From NCBI GenBank assembly GCA_965120415.1, contig CBCPNA010000041.1:1-7483 (forward strand): DNA of 7,483 nucleotides, read 5' to 3'. Positions 1 through 6,735 of the stretch are shown in pieces; positions within the stretch are counted from its first letter, which is position 1; each line of letters starts with the position of its first letter. Source of the DNA: CBCPNA01 sp965120415. Lineage in GTDB: Bacteria; Bacillota; Clostridia; Lachnospirales; CAG-274. The notes beneath the pieces are model-generated. The model was not told where the DNA came from, did not search any database, and worked only from the letters and a program-made list of their open reading frames with translations. The translations under genes and the position numbers were made by a program.

Positions 1-40
1 ATTATTTATCTCCTATTGATTTTTTTTATAAACAAGTTTC

Positions 41-70
41 TTGATTTTCTCCCATTTATTTTTGTATAAT
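41..70 (+). promoter_or_regulatory. Possible promoter upstream of the first terminator
   Basis: TTGATT (41-46) and TATAAT (65-70) are separated by 18 bp and the -10 is preceded by TG. A transcript from here would meet the terminator at 114-155, so at most a short RNA of about 80 nt would be made. In DNA this AT-rich the match could be chance, and no gene lies between the two elements. Confidence 0.25.
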
Positions 71-113
71 TTACTCTTGCCTTTACAGTATAAATAACAA
101 TTGGTAAATAATT

Positions 114-155
114 AAAAAAGGCACTTTAACAAAAAGGTTAAAGGAGCCTTTTTTT
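114..155 (+). terminator. Intrinsic terminator ahead of the first operon
   Basis: GGC (120-122) pairs with GCC (146-148), and CTTTAAC (124-130) pairs with GTTAAAG (137-143), around a small A-rich loop. A run of seven T follows at 149-155, and the A-run at 114-119 extends the stem. The A-run on the 5' side means it could also work on the minus strand. It probably ends a transcript arriving from left of the window and insulates the promoter just downstream. Confidence 0.8.
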
Positions 156-164
156 ATAGCTATC

Positions 165-194
165 TTGACAAACTAACTAAACATATTTTATAAT
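165..194 (+). promoter_or_regulatory. Promoter of the 222-4865 operon
   Basis: A perfect TTGACA (165-170) is followed after 18 bp by a perfect TATAAT (189-194). The predicted start of transcription is near 201, giving a very short leader before the ribosome site GGTAGGAG (207-214) and the ATG at 222. It lies right behind the terminator, as expected for the head of an operon. Confidence 0.75.
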
Positions 195-221
195 TAAAAA
201 TATTTAGGTAGGAGAAAAGAT

Positions 222-1493
222 ATGCTAAAAAATAAAAAAAAGTTTTTTTCTATTTTAATTATTTTTATTATAATAATAATTTTTATGATTTTTAAAAATA
301 TATTTGCTAAAAATAGCGATGCTATCCAATATGAAAAAATAGAGGTAAATTCAGGAGAAAATATATATACATACAAAGATTATATCTATATATATGGCAA
401 AAGTGGAATAAAAATTTATCAAAATACAGATTTAATATATGAAGAAGCTTTTGATATGGAAAACCCTTATATGGTATCTTCTTATGACAAAATTGTGATA
501 GGGGATTTTAGTGGTAAAACTATACGTATATTTAATTCTTCTTCCCTTTTATATTATGTAAATCACTCTGAAAGCATTTTGTCATGCACCGTAAATAAAA
601 ATGGCTATTCTGCTATTATATCCAAAACAGATTCTTTATATGAAATACTTGTTTTTAATAACAAAGGAGAAAATATATTTTATCTTTCAGATATAACAAG
701 TAGCGAAGGTATACCGGTCAATTTAGCTTTATCTAACGATAACTTATCTTTAGCTGTAAGCTTTTTGAACATAGAATCTTCTTATATAGAATCTAATATT
801 GCTATATATTCTTTAAGCCAAGATGAAAATACAGATAGTCTAATAGCAGCTTTCAAAAAGTCTAATCAAATGTCTGCTATTATAAAATTTGTTGATTATC
901 AAAATTTAGTCATTTTGTCAGATAAAGAGCTTTCTATAATATCTGTTAAAGAAAGCTCAAATAGCGTTAAAGAATTGTCTAATATAGAGTTTAAGAATAC
1001 TATTGATTTTGTAAGGTTTTTAAATACTTCTTATTTTGCGTTAATATATGGAACAGCGCTAGAAGGGCAAGATAAATCGGCTGTTAATCAAAATTCCGCC
1101 ATCCTTTATAACGCTTTAGGAGGTAAAGTTAAAGAAATTAGCTTTGATAAAGATATAACAGGTATTTATGCTAATGCTTATGGTTTTGTTGTTGCTCAAA
1201 ATCGCTTTTTTGAAGGATATTCAACCTCTGGTACAAAAGTTTTTGAATATCAAGCGACACAGGATATAAAAGATGTCCAGTTTTTTGGCTCAACAGATAG
1301 ATTATTAATATTAACAGAAAATGAAATTAAAATCTTAAAATTATCCAAAAAAACTATAAACTTATTAGAAGAAATATCAGAAGAAGAAACAGAAGAGACA
1401 TCAGAAGATGCAGATGTAACAGAAGAAATATCAGAAGATGTAGATATAACAGAAGAAATAGAAGAAGATGCATTAGAAGATACAACTGAATAA
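222..1493 (+). CDS. Membrane-anchored beta-propeller-like protein, DUF5711-type
   Basis: This 423-residue protein has a Lys-rich N-terminus and one hydrophobic helix at about residues 8-28, with no evident cleavage site, so it is probably an anchor with the bulk of the protein outside the cell. Residues 35-380 are beta-rich, with recurring WD40/PQQ-like blade texture (short strands, Ser/Asn/Gly turns, repeated hydrophobic-x-hydrophobic patterns). This resembles the DUF5711 family of Clostridia, whose function is unknown. The last 41 residues (383-423) are almost all Glu, Asp, Thr, Ser and Ile and include two near-identical 10-residue units. The start is set by GGAG 7 nt upstream of the ATG. 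It is first in an operon with a CvpA-type membrane protein 25 nt downstream, which suggests an envelope role. The propeller assignment is by pattern only. Confidence 0.7.
   Translation: MLKNKKKFFSILIIFIIIIIFMIFKNIFAKNSDAIQYEKIEVNSGENIYTYKDYIYIYGKSGIKIYQNTDLIYEEAFDMENPYMVSSYDKIVIGDFSGKTIRIFNSSSLLYYVNHSESILSCTVNKNGYSAIISKTDSLYEILVFNNKGENIFYLSDITSSEGIPVNLALSNDNLSLAVSFLNIESSYIESNIAIYSLSQDENTDSLIAAFKKSNQMSAIIKFVDYQNLVILSDKELSIISVKESSNSVKELSNIEFKNTIDFVRFLNTSYFALIYGTALEGQDKSAVNQNSAILYNALGGKVKEISFDKDITGIYANAYGFVVAQNRFFEGYSTSGTKVFEYQATQDIKDVQFFGSTDRLLILTENEIKILKLSKKTINLLEEISEEETEETSEDADVTEEISEDVDITEEIEEDALEDTTE
1398..1457 (+). repeat. Two 30-bp tandem units encoding the acidic tail
   Basis: Positions 1398-1427 and 1428-1457 match at 27 of 30 bases and encode TSEDADVTEE and ISEDVDITEE. 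Shorter, more diverged copies flank them on both sides. The pattern indicates in-frame duplication inside the acidic C-terminal tail, so tail length may differ between strains. Confidence 0.75.
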
Positions 1494-1518
1494 ACATAAA
1501 TAATAAGAAAGGTTTTTT

Positions 1519-2190
1519 ATGAATATATTAGATATTATTTTTATAATAATTTTTGTTTTATTTTTAATATATGGTTATTTTAAAGGAGTTTTGGGGCAAA
1601 TATTAGATATTGCTTCTATCGTTGTAACATTTTGTGCATTTAAAATATTATATCCTTTTATATATAGCTATCTTTCAAATTCTATGCTATTTTTAAAAAC
1701 AAAATTATTTTTTGAAAATAAAATAAATGTTAATAATATAATACAAGATGCTACAACATATAAAGAATATATAGATAATTTAAATATACCAAATTTTTTA
1801 AAAAATATGCTGTTAAATATAGATATAACGGACGTTACTAAAGATTACATAGTAGATTTTATATCTTCATTTTTTATAACTGTAGTTAGCTTTTTGTTTT
1901 TATCTATAATAATATTTATATTTTCACATATTTTAAAAATAACTTTAAAAATATTTAAAAATTTGCCTATTATTAAAACATTTGATAAAGCTTTTGGTAT
2001 TTTATTTAGTGGGCTAAAGTTTATATTTTTGTTTTGGATAATAAGTATGATTTTTATTATTATATATCCAGCAAAAACAGCTTTAATGTTTTTTTATTAT
2101 ATAGAAGATTCTTCTATTGCTTATTATTTTTTTAATAACAATTTGCTTTTTAATTTTTTGCTAGATATATTAAAAAACTTATTTTTTTAA
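1519..2190 (+). CDS. CvpA-family inner membrane protein
   Basis: This 223-residue, very hydrophobic protein has predicted membrane helices at about residues 3-21, 28-50, 113-139 and 158-183, with a hydrophobic C-terminal stretch after 200. The N-terminal pattern (Ile-rich helix, then YGYFKGVLGQILDI) and the segment LPIIKTFDKAFGILFSGLK at 149-167 match the CvpA family, named for E. coli colicin V production protein. Family members are often linked to envelope stability, and their biochemical role is not settled. AAGAAAGG lies just upstream of the ATG. It sits between the DUF5711-like gene and a YigZ gene in one transcript. The long loop at residues 55-110 is polar and rich in Asn and Asp. Confidence 0.75.
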   Translation: MNILDIIFIIIFVLFLIYGYFKGVLGQILDIASIVVTFCAFKILYPFIYSYLSNSMLFLKTKLFFENKINVNNIIQDATTYKEYIDNLNIPNFLKNMLLNIDITDVTKDYIVDFISSFFITVVSFLFLSIIIFIFSHILKITLKIFKNLPIIKTFDKAFGILFSGLKFIFLFWIISMIFIIIYPAKTALMFFYYIEDSSIAYYFFNNNLLFNFLLDILKNLFF

Positions 2191-2208
2191 TTTTTAAATG
2201 GAGATTTT

Positions 2209-2853
2209 ATGAAAACATGTTTTACAACTATTTATGAACATACAAATGCTGAAATTATAGAAAAAAAGTCTAGGTTTATTGCTAATATAGCGCCGGTACA
2301 ATCAGAAGAAGATGCAATAAAATTTATAGAAAAAATAAAAAAACAGCACTTTTCGGCAAAGCATAATTGCTACGCATATATAATAAACGGTAAGGTGCCT
2401 ATTATGCGCTTTAGCGACGATAAAGAGCCACAAGGGACAGCAGGAAAGCCTATTTTGGATATATTAATATCTAAAAAGCTTGAAAATATAGTGGCGGTTA
2501 TAACAAGATATTTTGGTGGGATACTTCTTGGTAAAGGGGGGCTTATCCGTGCTTATTCTTTAGCGACAAAAGAAGGTATAAATAAAGCTAAAATTATAAC
2601 AATAGATATTTTTAAAACAATGCATATATATTGTGATTATGCTATTTTAGGCAAGATTAAATATGAGCTTGAAAGCAAAAACTGTATTTTATCAAATATT
2701 ATATATACAGATAATGTAGAAATTATTGCATATATAAAAAAAGATGAAGAAGATTTTTTAAAAAATTATATACAAAATATTTCTAACAATACAGCAGATA
2801 TAGCTTTTAAAGAAGATGTTATGCTAAAGCTTTTGGATAATCAGATTATATAA
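2209..2853 (+). CDS. yigZ: YigZ/IMPACT family protein
   Basis: This 214-residue protein, the usual length for the family, carries the UPF0029/Impact N-terminal domain over about residues 15-125. Key stretches are KSRFIA (20-25), the conserved HNCYAY (52-57), DDKEPQGTAGKP (70-81) and the glycine-rich RYFGGILLGKGGLIRAY (100-116). Residues 135-205 fit the smaller DUF1949-type C-terminal domain. The eukaryotic relative IMPACT/YIH1 regulates the Gcn2 pathway on ribosomes. The bacterial role is not firmly known, though links to translation have been proposed. GGAG (2200-2203) stands 5 nt before the ATG. The gene lies 18 nt after the CvpA gene and 19 nt before the YebC gene, so co-transcription is likely. 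Confidence 0.93.
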   Translation: MKTCFTTIYEHTNAEIIEKKSRFIANIAPVQSEEDAIKFIEKIKKQHFSAKHNCYAYIINGKVPIMRFSDDKEPQGTAGKPILDILISKKLENIVAVITRYFGGILLGKGGLIRAYSLATKEGINKAKIITIDIFKTMHIYCDYAILGKIKYELESKNCILSNIIYTDNVEIIAYIKKDEEDFLKNYIQNISNNTADIAFKEDVMLKLLDNQII

Positions 2854-2872
2854 ATATTAAGGAGGATAAAAA

Positions 2873-3598
2873 ATGGCTGGACATTCTAAATTTGCTAATA
2901 TTAAACATAAAAAAGAAAAAAACGACGCAATTAAAGGTAAAATTTTTACAATTTTAGGGAGAGAAATTGCGGTTGCGGTTAAAGCAGGGGGCAAAGACCC
3001 GGCAAATAATTCTAAATTAAGAGAAGTTATATTAAAGGCTAAAGCGAACAATATGCCAACAGATACTATAGAAAGATGTATAAAAAGGGCAAGTGGTGAT
3101 ATAGATGGAGTTGATTATGAAGCTATAACATATGAAGGCTATGGGCCAAAAGGGGTTGCGATTATTGTAGAAACATTGACAGATAACAAAAATAGAACAG
3201 CATCAAATGTAAGAAATGCCTTTACAAAAGGTAACGGTAATATGGGTACAAGCGGTTGTGTTAGTTTTATGTTTGATAAAAAAGGGCAAATAGTGATAGA
3301 AAAGGTAGATAGAATAAATGTCGATGATTTAATGCTAATGACCTTAGAAAGTGGTGCAGAAGATTTTTTTGAAGAAGATGAATTTTATGAAATAGTTACA
3401 CAGCCTGAACATTTCGAAAGTGTATGTAAAAAAATACAAGATGAAAATATAGATATTTTGCAAGCAGAAATATGTATGATACCACAAACTTATGTAAAAC
3501 TAACAGAAGAAGAAGATATAAAAAAGATGAATAAGCTTTTAAGCCTATTAGAAGAAGATGACGATGTAAAAAATGTTTATCACAATTTAGAGCAATAA
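2873..3598 (+). CDS. yebC: YebC/PmpR family protein (translation factor or regulator)
   Basis: This 241-residue protein is full length for the family. It opens with the diagnostic MAGHSKFANIKHKK (usual form MAGHSKWANI, so Trp is replaced by Phe here). The conserved KAGGKDPANNSKLR follows near residues 38-51, with NMPTDTIERCIKRA and the YEGYGPKGVAIIVE stretch before residue 105. The C-terminal half is acidic, as usual. The family was long annotated as DNA-binding transcriptional regulators. More recent work on YebC-type proteins supports a ribosome-associated role that relieves stalling at difficult sequences such as proline runs. AAGGAGG (2859-2865) lies 7 nt before the ATG, the strongest ribosome site in the operon, suggesting high expression. 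It is followed 13 nt later by hflX. Confidence 0.95.
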   Translation: MAGHSKFANIKHKKEKNDAIKGKIFTILGREIAVAVKAGGKDPANNSKLREVILKAKANNMPTDTIERCIKRASGDIDGVDYEAITYEGYGPKGVAIIVETLTDNKNRTASNVRNAFTKGNGNMGTSGCVSFMFDKKGQIVIEKVDRINVDDLMLMTLESGAEDFFEEDEFYEIVTQPEHFESVCKKIQDENIDILQAEICMIPQTYVKLTEEEDIKKMNKLLSLLEEDDDVKNVYHNLEQ

Positions 3599-3611
3599 AG
3601 GAGGGGTTATT

Positions 3612-4865
3612 TTGCACGAAACAAAAGAGCAGGAAGAAAGGGTTATTTTGGTTGGTATAGAAAATGACAAAAATACTTTTGATATAAACGATAGTCTAGA
3701 CGAGCTAGAAGAGCTAGTAAAAACGGCAGGAGCAACAGCGATATTTAGATTAATACAAAAAAGAGAAGCTATGCATAAGGGGCATTATTTAGGCAAGGGT
3801 AAGCTTTTGGAGCTTAAAGAATATATAGAAACACTAGACGCTACAGGCATTGTTTGCGACGATGAGCTAACACAAATGCAAATTAAAAATATGGAAAGTG
3901 CTTTAGATACAAAAATTATGAATAGGACACTTGTTATTTTAGACATTTTTGCTAAAAGAGCAAACACAGCGGAAGGTAAAGTGCAGGTAGAGCTTGCCCA
4001 GCTTAAATACAGCCTTAGCCATCTAAAAGGCACATACAGCAATTTAAGCAGGCTAGGCGGAGGTATAGGTACAAGAGGACCAGGGGAAAAAAAGCTAGAA
4101 ACAGATAAAAGAAACATTTTTAACAGAATTGCAGAATTAAATATAAAATTAAAAGAAATAGAAAAGCATAGAAAAGTAATTAGAGAAAATAGGCTTAAAA
4201 ATAAAATACCTATTGTAGCCTTTGTAGGATACACAAATGCAGGTAAATCTACCCTTTTAAACACTATTTCTGATGCTAATATTTTGGCTGAAGACAAGCT
4301 TTTTGCAACTCTTGATACAACAACAAGAAAAGTTTTTTTGCAAAACAATTTTGAATGCTTATTTATAGATACAGTCGGCTTTATCCAAAAACTTCCACAT
4401 AATTTGATAAAAGCATTTAAATCTACTTTAGAAGAGGTAAAATATGCTGATATTTTAATACATGTTGTAGATTCTTCTAACAATTCTAGAGAAAATCAGA
4501 TGCAAATAGTTTATGATACATTAAAAGATTTAAAGTGCTTAGATAAGCCTATTATAACAGTTTTTAATAAAATAGATAAGCTAGATAATACCCTTTTGCC
4601 TAAAGATTTATTAGCAGAAAAAACTTTAAATATTTCTGCTAAAACAGGTAAGGGCATAGAAGATATGCTTTTAGCAGTTGAAGATATTATAAAAAGCTTT
4701 AAAAAAAGTCTTTCTATTTTAATACCTTATGAAAAAGGGAGTTTGTTTAATTTGATTTATGAAAAATGCGACGTAATTTCAAAAGAAGATAAAGAAGAAG
4801 GAGTTTTTTTTGAAATTTATGCTGATAATGAAATGGAAAATAAATTAAAAGACTATATTATTTAA
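3612..4865 (+). CDS. hflX: Ribosome-associated GTPase HflX
   Basis: This 417-residue Obg-HflX superfamily GTPase binds the 50S subunit and splits stalled or heat-damaged ribosomes in species where it has been studied. The N-terminal HflX domain (about 1-135) includes GHYLGKGKL. The linker carries the diagnostic GGGIGTRGPGEKKLETD (149-165). The G domain shows G1 GYTNAGKST (206-214), G3 DTVGF (253-257; the phenylalanine after the glycine is typical of HflX) and G4 NKID (319-322). G5 is probably the SAKTG stretch. The start is TTG at 3612: AAAGGAGGGG (3597-3606) lies 5 nt upstream and no in-frame ATG occurs before the conserved N-terminal domain. It is the last gene of the 222-4865 run, next to two other translation-linked families. 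Confidence 0.95.
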   Translation: MHETKEQEERVILVGIENDKNTFDINDSLDELEELVKTAGATAIFRLIQKREAMHKGHYLGKGKLLELKEYIETLDATGIVCDDELTQMQIKNMESALDTKIMNRTLVILDIFAKRANTAEGKVQVELAQLKYSLSHLKGTYSNLSRLGGGIGTRGPGEKKLETDKRNIFNRIAELNIKLKEIEKHRKVIRENRLKNKIPIVAFVGYTNAGKSTLLNTISDANILAEDKLFATLDTTTRKVFLQNNFECLFIDTVGFIQKLPHNLIKAFKSTLEEVKYADILIHVVDSSNNSRENQMQIVYDTLKDLKCLDKPIITVFNKIDKLDNTLLPKDLLAEKTLNISAKTGKGIEDMLLAVEDIIKSFKKSLSILIPYEKGSLFNLIYEKCDVISKEDKEEGVFFEIYADNEMENKLKDYII

Positions 4866-4885
4866 TTATGCTTGAAAAAAGGCTT

Positions 4886-4914
4886 TTTACATGTTAATAT
4901 AATGTTAATAAAAT
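4886..4914 (+). promoter_or_regulatory. Candidate promoter for tadA
   Basis: In the 67-nt gap between hflX and tadA, TTTACA (4886-4891) and TAAAAT (4909-4914) are spaced 17 bp apart. The predicted start falls about 12 nt before the tadA ATG, giving an unusually short leader. No convincing terminator separates hflX from tadA, so read-through from the operon is also possible. Confidence 0.4.
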
Positions 4915-4932
4915 ATTAAAGTTGGTATTATT

Positions 4933-5382
4933 ATGCAAGATTTTTTTATGAAACAAGCTATTAGAGAGGCTAAAAAGGCATTTGAAAAAAATGAAGTGCC
5001 GGTAGGGTGCGTTTTGGTACAAAATGATAAAATAATATCAAAAGCGTACAATATAAGAAATACTAAAAAAAACGCTTTATACCATGCAGAAGTTTTGGCT
5101 ATTAATAAAGCTTGCAAAATAATAGGAGATTGGCGGCTTGAAGATTGTACATTATATGTAACTATCGAGCCTTGCGCTATGTGCGCTGGGGCTATTTTGC
5201 AAAGCAGGATAAAAAAGGTTGTTTTTGGAGCTTTTAACCTTAAGGCGGGCTGTTGTGGCTCTGTATTAAACATATTAGACAATAATTTTAATCATAAAAC
5301 AGAGATTGTAAGCGGAGTGTTAGAACAAGAGTGCGAAGAGCTTATTAAGCTTTTTTTTAAAAATTTGAGAACGAATAGGTGA
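4933..5382 (+). CDS. tadA: tRNA-specific adenosine deaminase TadA
   Basis: This 149-residue cytidine/deoxycytidylate-deaminase-fold enzyme converts wobble adenosine 34 to inosine in tRNA-Arg(ACG), letting one tRNA read CGU, CGC and CGA. The zinc site is complete: H51 and the proton-shuttling E53 in YHAEVLAI, and C81 and C84 in the PCAMC motif. The N-terminal FMKQAIREAKKAFEKNEVPVG (first helix and strand) is typical of the family and the length is normal. The ATG at 4933 is chosen because it keeps the full first helix; its ribosome site is weak, and a second in-frame ATG at 4948 has no better one. The downstream HAD-like gene overlaps its stop, and an SRP RNA gene follows, matching the tadA-SRP RNA order known in Bacillus. 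Confidence 0.96.
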   Translation: MQDFFMKQAIREAKKAFEKNEVPVGCVLVQNDKIISKAYNIRNTKKNALYHAEVLAINKACKIIGDWRLEDCTLYVTIEPCAMCAGAILQSRIKKVVFGAFNLKAGCCGSVLNILDNNFNHKTEIVSGVLEQECEELIKLFFKNLRTNR

Positions 5383-6017
5383 GGGTATTGCTTTATGAAG
5401 TTGTTATATTAAATATAGATAGTATTATTTTAGATACTATAAAATCTTTTAGAAATATATATATAAAGTTTTTTAAAACGAAAAATGTACACATAACAAA
5501 AGAATATATAGAAAACATACAGCTTTTGCAGCTGGAAGAGCTTATAAAATATACAATAGACTTTTTTGGCTTTGAAGAAAGTTTTGATGATATTTTGATG
5601 CAATGGAACGATATAACATTTTTAGAATACAAAAATAATGTTAGATTAAAAGGCGGTATTTATGAATATTTGCTATATTTAAAAGAAAATAATAAAAAAA
5701 TAGCTATAATAACAGATTGCCCTGAAAGCCTTTATGAAGTCTGCTTAAAGAAAAATAAAATATACGATTTTTTTGACACTATTATGCAAATAGATAACCA
5801 AAATAATATAAAAGATATTTATAACCTATGCATAAATAGCTTAGGCACTTCTAATAAAAAATGTATCGCTTTTGAAAATAATATAAATTATATTAAACAG
5901 ATAAAAGATATAGGGGTTAAAGTGTTTTCTGTTTATGAACATGATATATTTAAAAAAAATAAAATATTAGATATTTGCGACGATTATATAACAGATTTTA
6001 GAGAAATGATATTGTGA
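5379..6017 (+). CDS. HAD-superfamily-like protein with degenerate catalytic motifs
   Basis: This 212-residue protein has the overall layout of the beta-phosphoglucomutase/phosphatase branch of the HAD superfamily: motif I at the N-terminus, a helical cap (about 20-90), then the Rossmann core. Motif I, normally FDLDGTLLDT, reads LNIDSIILDT, so the nucleophilic Asp is Asn12 while the second Asp (D14) remains. Motif II has T112 in IITD. The motif III KPDP segment is replaced by NNIK (142-145). Motif IV, normally FED, is FEN (165-167). Phosphatase activity therefore looks unlikely, yet the frame is intact. GTG at 5379 overlaps the tadA stop by 4 nt. TTG at 5388 is a serious alternative, because AGGTGA (5377-5382) fits the extended Shine-Dalgarno sequence 5 nt before it. 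It may be a pseudoenzyme with a binding or regulatory role. Confidence 0.8.
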   Translation: MRVLLYEVVILNIDSIILDTIKSFRNIYIKFFKTKNVHITKEYIENIQLLQLEELIKYTIDFFGFEESFDDILMQWNDITFLEYKNNVRLKGGIYEYLLYLKENNKKIAIITDCPESLYEVCLKKNKIYDFFDTIMQIDNQNNIKDIYNLCINSLGTSNKKCIAFENNINYIKQIKDIGVKVFSVYEHDIFKKNKILDICDDYITDFREMIL

Positions 6018-6048
6018 TTTTTTGTAAATAAAAAATTTGATTTTTACA

Positions 6049-6077
6049 TTGACATTTTTTTGTTTTGTGTATATAAT
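6049..6077 (+). promoter_or_regulatory. Consensus promoter of the SRP RNA gene
   Basis: TTGACA (6049-6054), a 17-bp spacer and TATAAT (6072-6077) match the sigma-A consensus perfectly, as expected for a highly expressed stable RNA. The likely start of transcription is near 6084, about 20 nt before the first paired base of the SRP RNA, so a short 5' trim is implied. Confidence 0.9.
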
Positions 6078-6100
6078 ATTTATATTAACACGCCATAAAG

Positions 6101-6373
6101 TTTCTCGTGCTAGTTGGGGAGGTAGCGGTGCCTTGTAACCTACAATCCGCTATAGTAGGGATGAAGTTTACCTAAGGCTCTTTTTTGTTAGGCTCTGCCT
6201 TTTATAATTAGTGTTGAAGATTTAGTCTTACGCAACAAGCCTTTGTGAACCGTGTCAGGTCCTGGCGGAAGCAGCACTAAGCGTAGCGCCTTGTGTGCCG
6301 TAAGGTAGCTGGATTTGAGCTAACTTATAATTGTAACGCTAGTAAAAAATTGTCGAGGGTAGATGCACGAGTT
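6101..6373 (+). ncRNA. ffs: Signal recognition particle RNA, large Gram-positive type with Alu domain
   Basis: This is the RNA core of the signal recognition particle, which with Ffh and FtsY delivers nascent membrane and secreted proteins to the membrane. The ends pair: CTCGTGC (6104-6110) with GCACGAG (6365-6371). The Alu domain has the conserved GGGGAGGTAGCGGTGCC, with TAGCGG (6123-6128) pairing CCGCTA (6147-6152) and an inner hairpin TTGTA/TACAA (6133-6137/6141-6145). Helix 8, the Ffh-binding part, is seen as GTCAGGTCC, tetraloop TGGC (6263-6266), then GGAAGCAGCA. Length is about 270 nt, like Bacillus and Clostridium forms. The exact ends are inferred from pairing. It follows tadA and the HAD-like gene but has its own promoter and terminator. 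Confidence 0.95.
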
Positions 6374-6383
6374 TATATATATT

Positions 6384-6405
6384 AAGTCTTTTTAGGCTTT
6401 TTTTT
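6384..6405 (+). terminator. Intrinsic terminator of the SRP RNA gene
   Basis: AAGTCT (6384-6389) pairs with AGGCTT (6394-6399), including one G-U pair, around a TTTT loop. The T-run extends through 6405. The stem is short, but its place 10-35 nt after the SRP RNA closing helix fits a terminator whose RNA is then trimmed. Confidence 0.65.
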
Positions 6406-6443
6406 ATTTGTTTTTTAAAATAAAATATTTTTTGGAAAAGGTA

Positions 6444-6472
6444 TTGACAAAATATGGGAGATGTGATAAAAT
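6444..6472 (+). promoter_or_regulatory. Strong promoter of a small transcription unit
   Basis: A perfect TTGACA (6444-6449) is followed after 17 bp by TAAAAT (6467-6472), with an extended -10 TG at 6464-6465. The predicted start near 6479 gives a leader of about 20 nt to the ATG at 6499. It lies 39 nt behind the SRP RNA terminator. Confidence 0.75.
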
Positions 6473-6498
6473 AGTATAAAAGAAAAGGAGTGATTTTT

Positions 6499-6600
6499 AT
6501 GAAGATAATTGCAAACGATAGTGCGCTTTTATCGGTAAATATGCCAAAAGGTAATGAATTATCAAATATTGTCAGGGGGGAGGGTTATTTAATTATTTAA
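6499..6600 (+). CDS. Small 33-residue protein or leader peptide, unknown
   Basis: A 34-codon frame (33 residues plus TAA) begins MKIIANDSALLSVNMPKGNE and ends in YLII. AAAAGGAG (6483-6490) lies 8 nt before the ATG, a good ribosome site. I do not recognise the peptide; it has no membrane segment, signal peptide or obvious domain. It has its own promoter (6444-6472), and a terminator hairpin (6579-6613) starts inside its last seven codons. This arrangement fits either a stand-alone small protein or a leader peptide whose translation would disturb the terminator and allow transcription into the repeat-protein gene about 150 nt on. It could also be a stub of a decayed gene, but promoter, ribosome site and terminator are all intact. 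Confidence 0.5.
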   Translation: MKIIANDSALLSVNMPKGNELSNIVRGEGYLII

Positions 6601-6613
6601 CCAACCTTTTTTT
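6579..6613 (+). terminator. Terminator overlapping the end of the small ORF
   Basis: GGTTA (6583-6587) pairs with TAACC (6598-6602), and beyond a 2x2 internal mismatch GG (6579-6580) pairs with CC (6605-6606). Seven T follow at 6607-6613. The 3' half of the stem contains the TAA stop of the 33-residue ORF, so a translating ribosome would compete with hairpin formation. Confidence 0.55.
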
Positions 6614-6614
6614 A

Positions 6615-6630
6615 ATAAAGCTTGCTTTAT
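6615..6630. repeat. Short perfect inverted repeat
   Basis: ATAAAGC (6615-6621) and GCTTTAT (6624-6630) are perfect inverted copies with a TT centre. There is no T-run after it on the plus strand, so it is not a terminator in that direction. It lies between the small unit and the candidate promoter of the repeat-protein gene and could be an operator or a simple RNA hairpin. Confidence 0.4.
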
Positions 6631-6671
6631 GTGCAAAAGTCTTTATATACAGAGTGCGATTTTTTGGAGAA

Positions 6672-6701
6672 TTGTCAAAATGATGATGTTTTTTTGATAA
6701 T
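6672..6701 (+). promoter_or_regulatory. Candidate promoter of the repeat-protein gene
   Basis: TTGTCA (6672-6677) and GATAAT (6696-6701) are 18 bp apart. Transcription would start near 6708, about 44 nt before the ATG at 6752. Each hexamer differs from consensus by one base. The stretch from 6614 to 6751 shows no other convincing gene. Confidence 0.45.
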
Positions 6702-6735
6702 ATTTTTCAAATTTAACGATGTATATTTTGTGCAT

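Noticed and set aside
1..20. Possible divergent minus-strand gene starting just outside the left edge, with a TAGGAG-like ribosome site at about 10-15
   Set aside because: Only the putative ribosome site is inside the window. No start codon or coding sequence can be seen, and the minus-strand promoter matches are poor.
3785..4483. Long open frame of 232 codons on the minus strand inside hflX
   Set aside because: It lies wholly inside a clearly recognised gene, has no matching ribosome site, and its Ser/Leu/Phe-rich translation is what the reverse of a Lys/Glu-rich gene gives in AT-rich DNA.
4871..4890. A-run and T-run after hflX as a terminator
   Set aside because: The A-run and T-run are separated by only GC, too little for a loop, so no stable hairpin with a G/C stem forms.
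4905..5282. Minus-strand open frame opposite tadA
   Set aside because: It is a shadow of tadA: no recognisable motifs and no upstream start signals.
6018..6048. Terminator after the HAD-like gene
   Set aside because: The A/T runs here form no G/C-containing stem; transcription may continue into the SRP RNA region.
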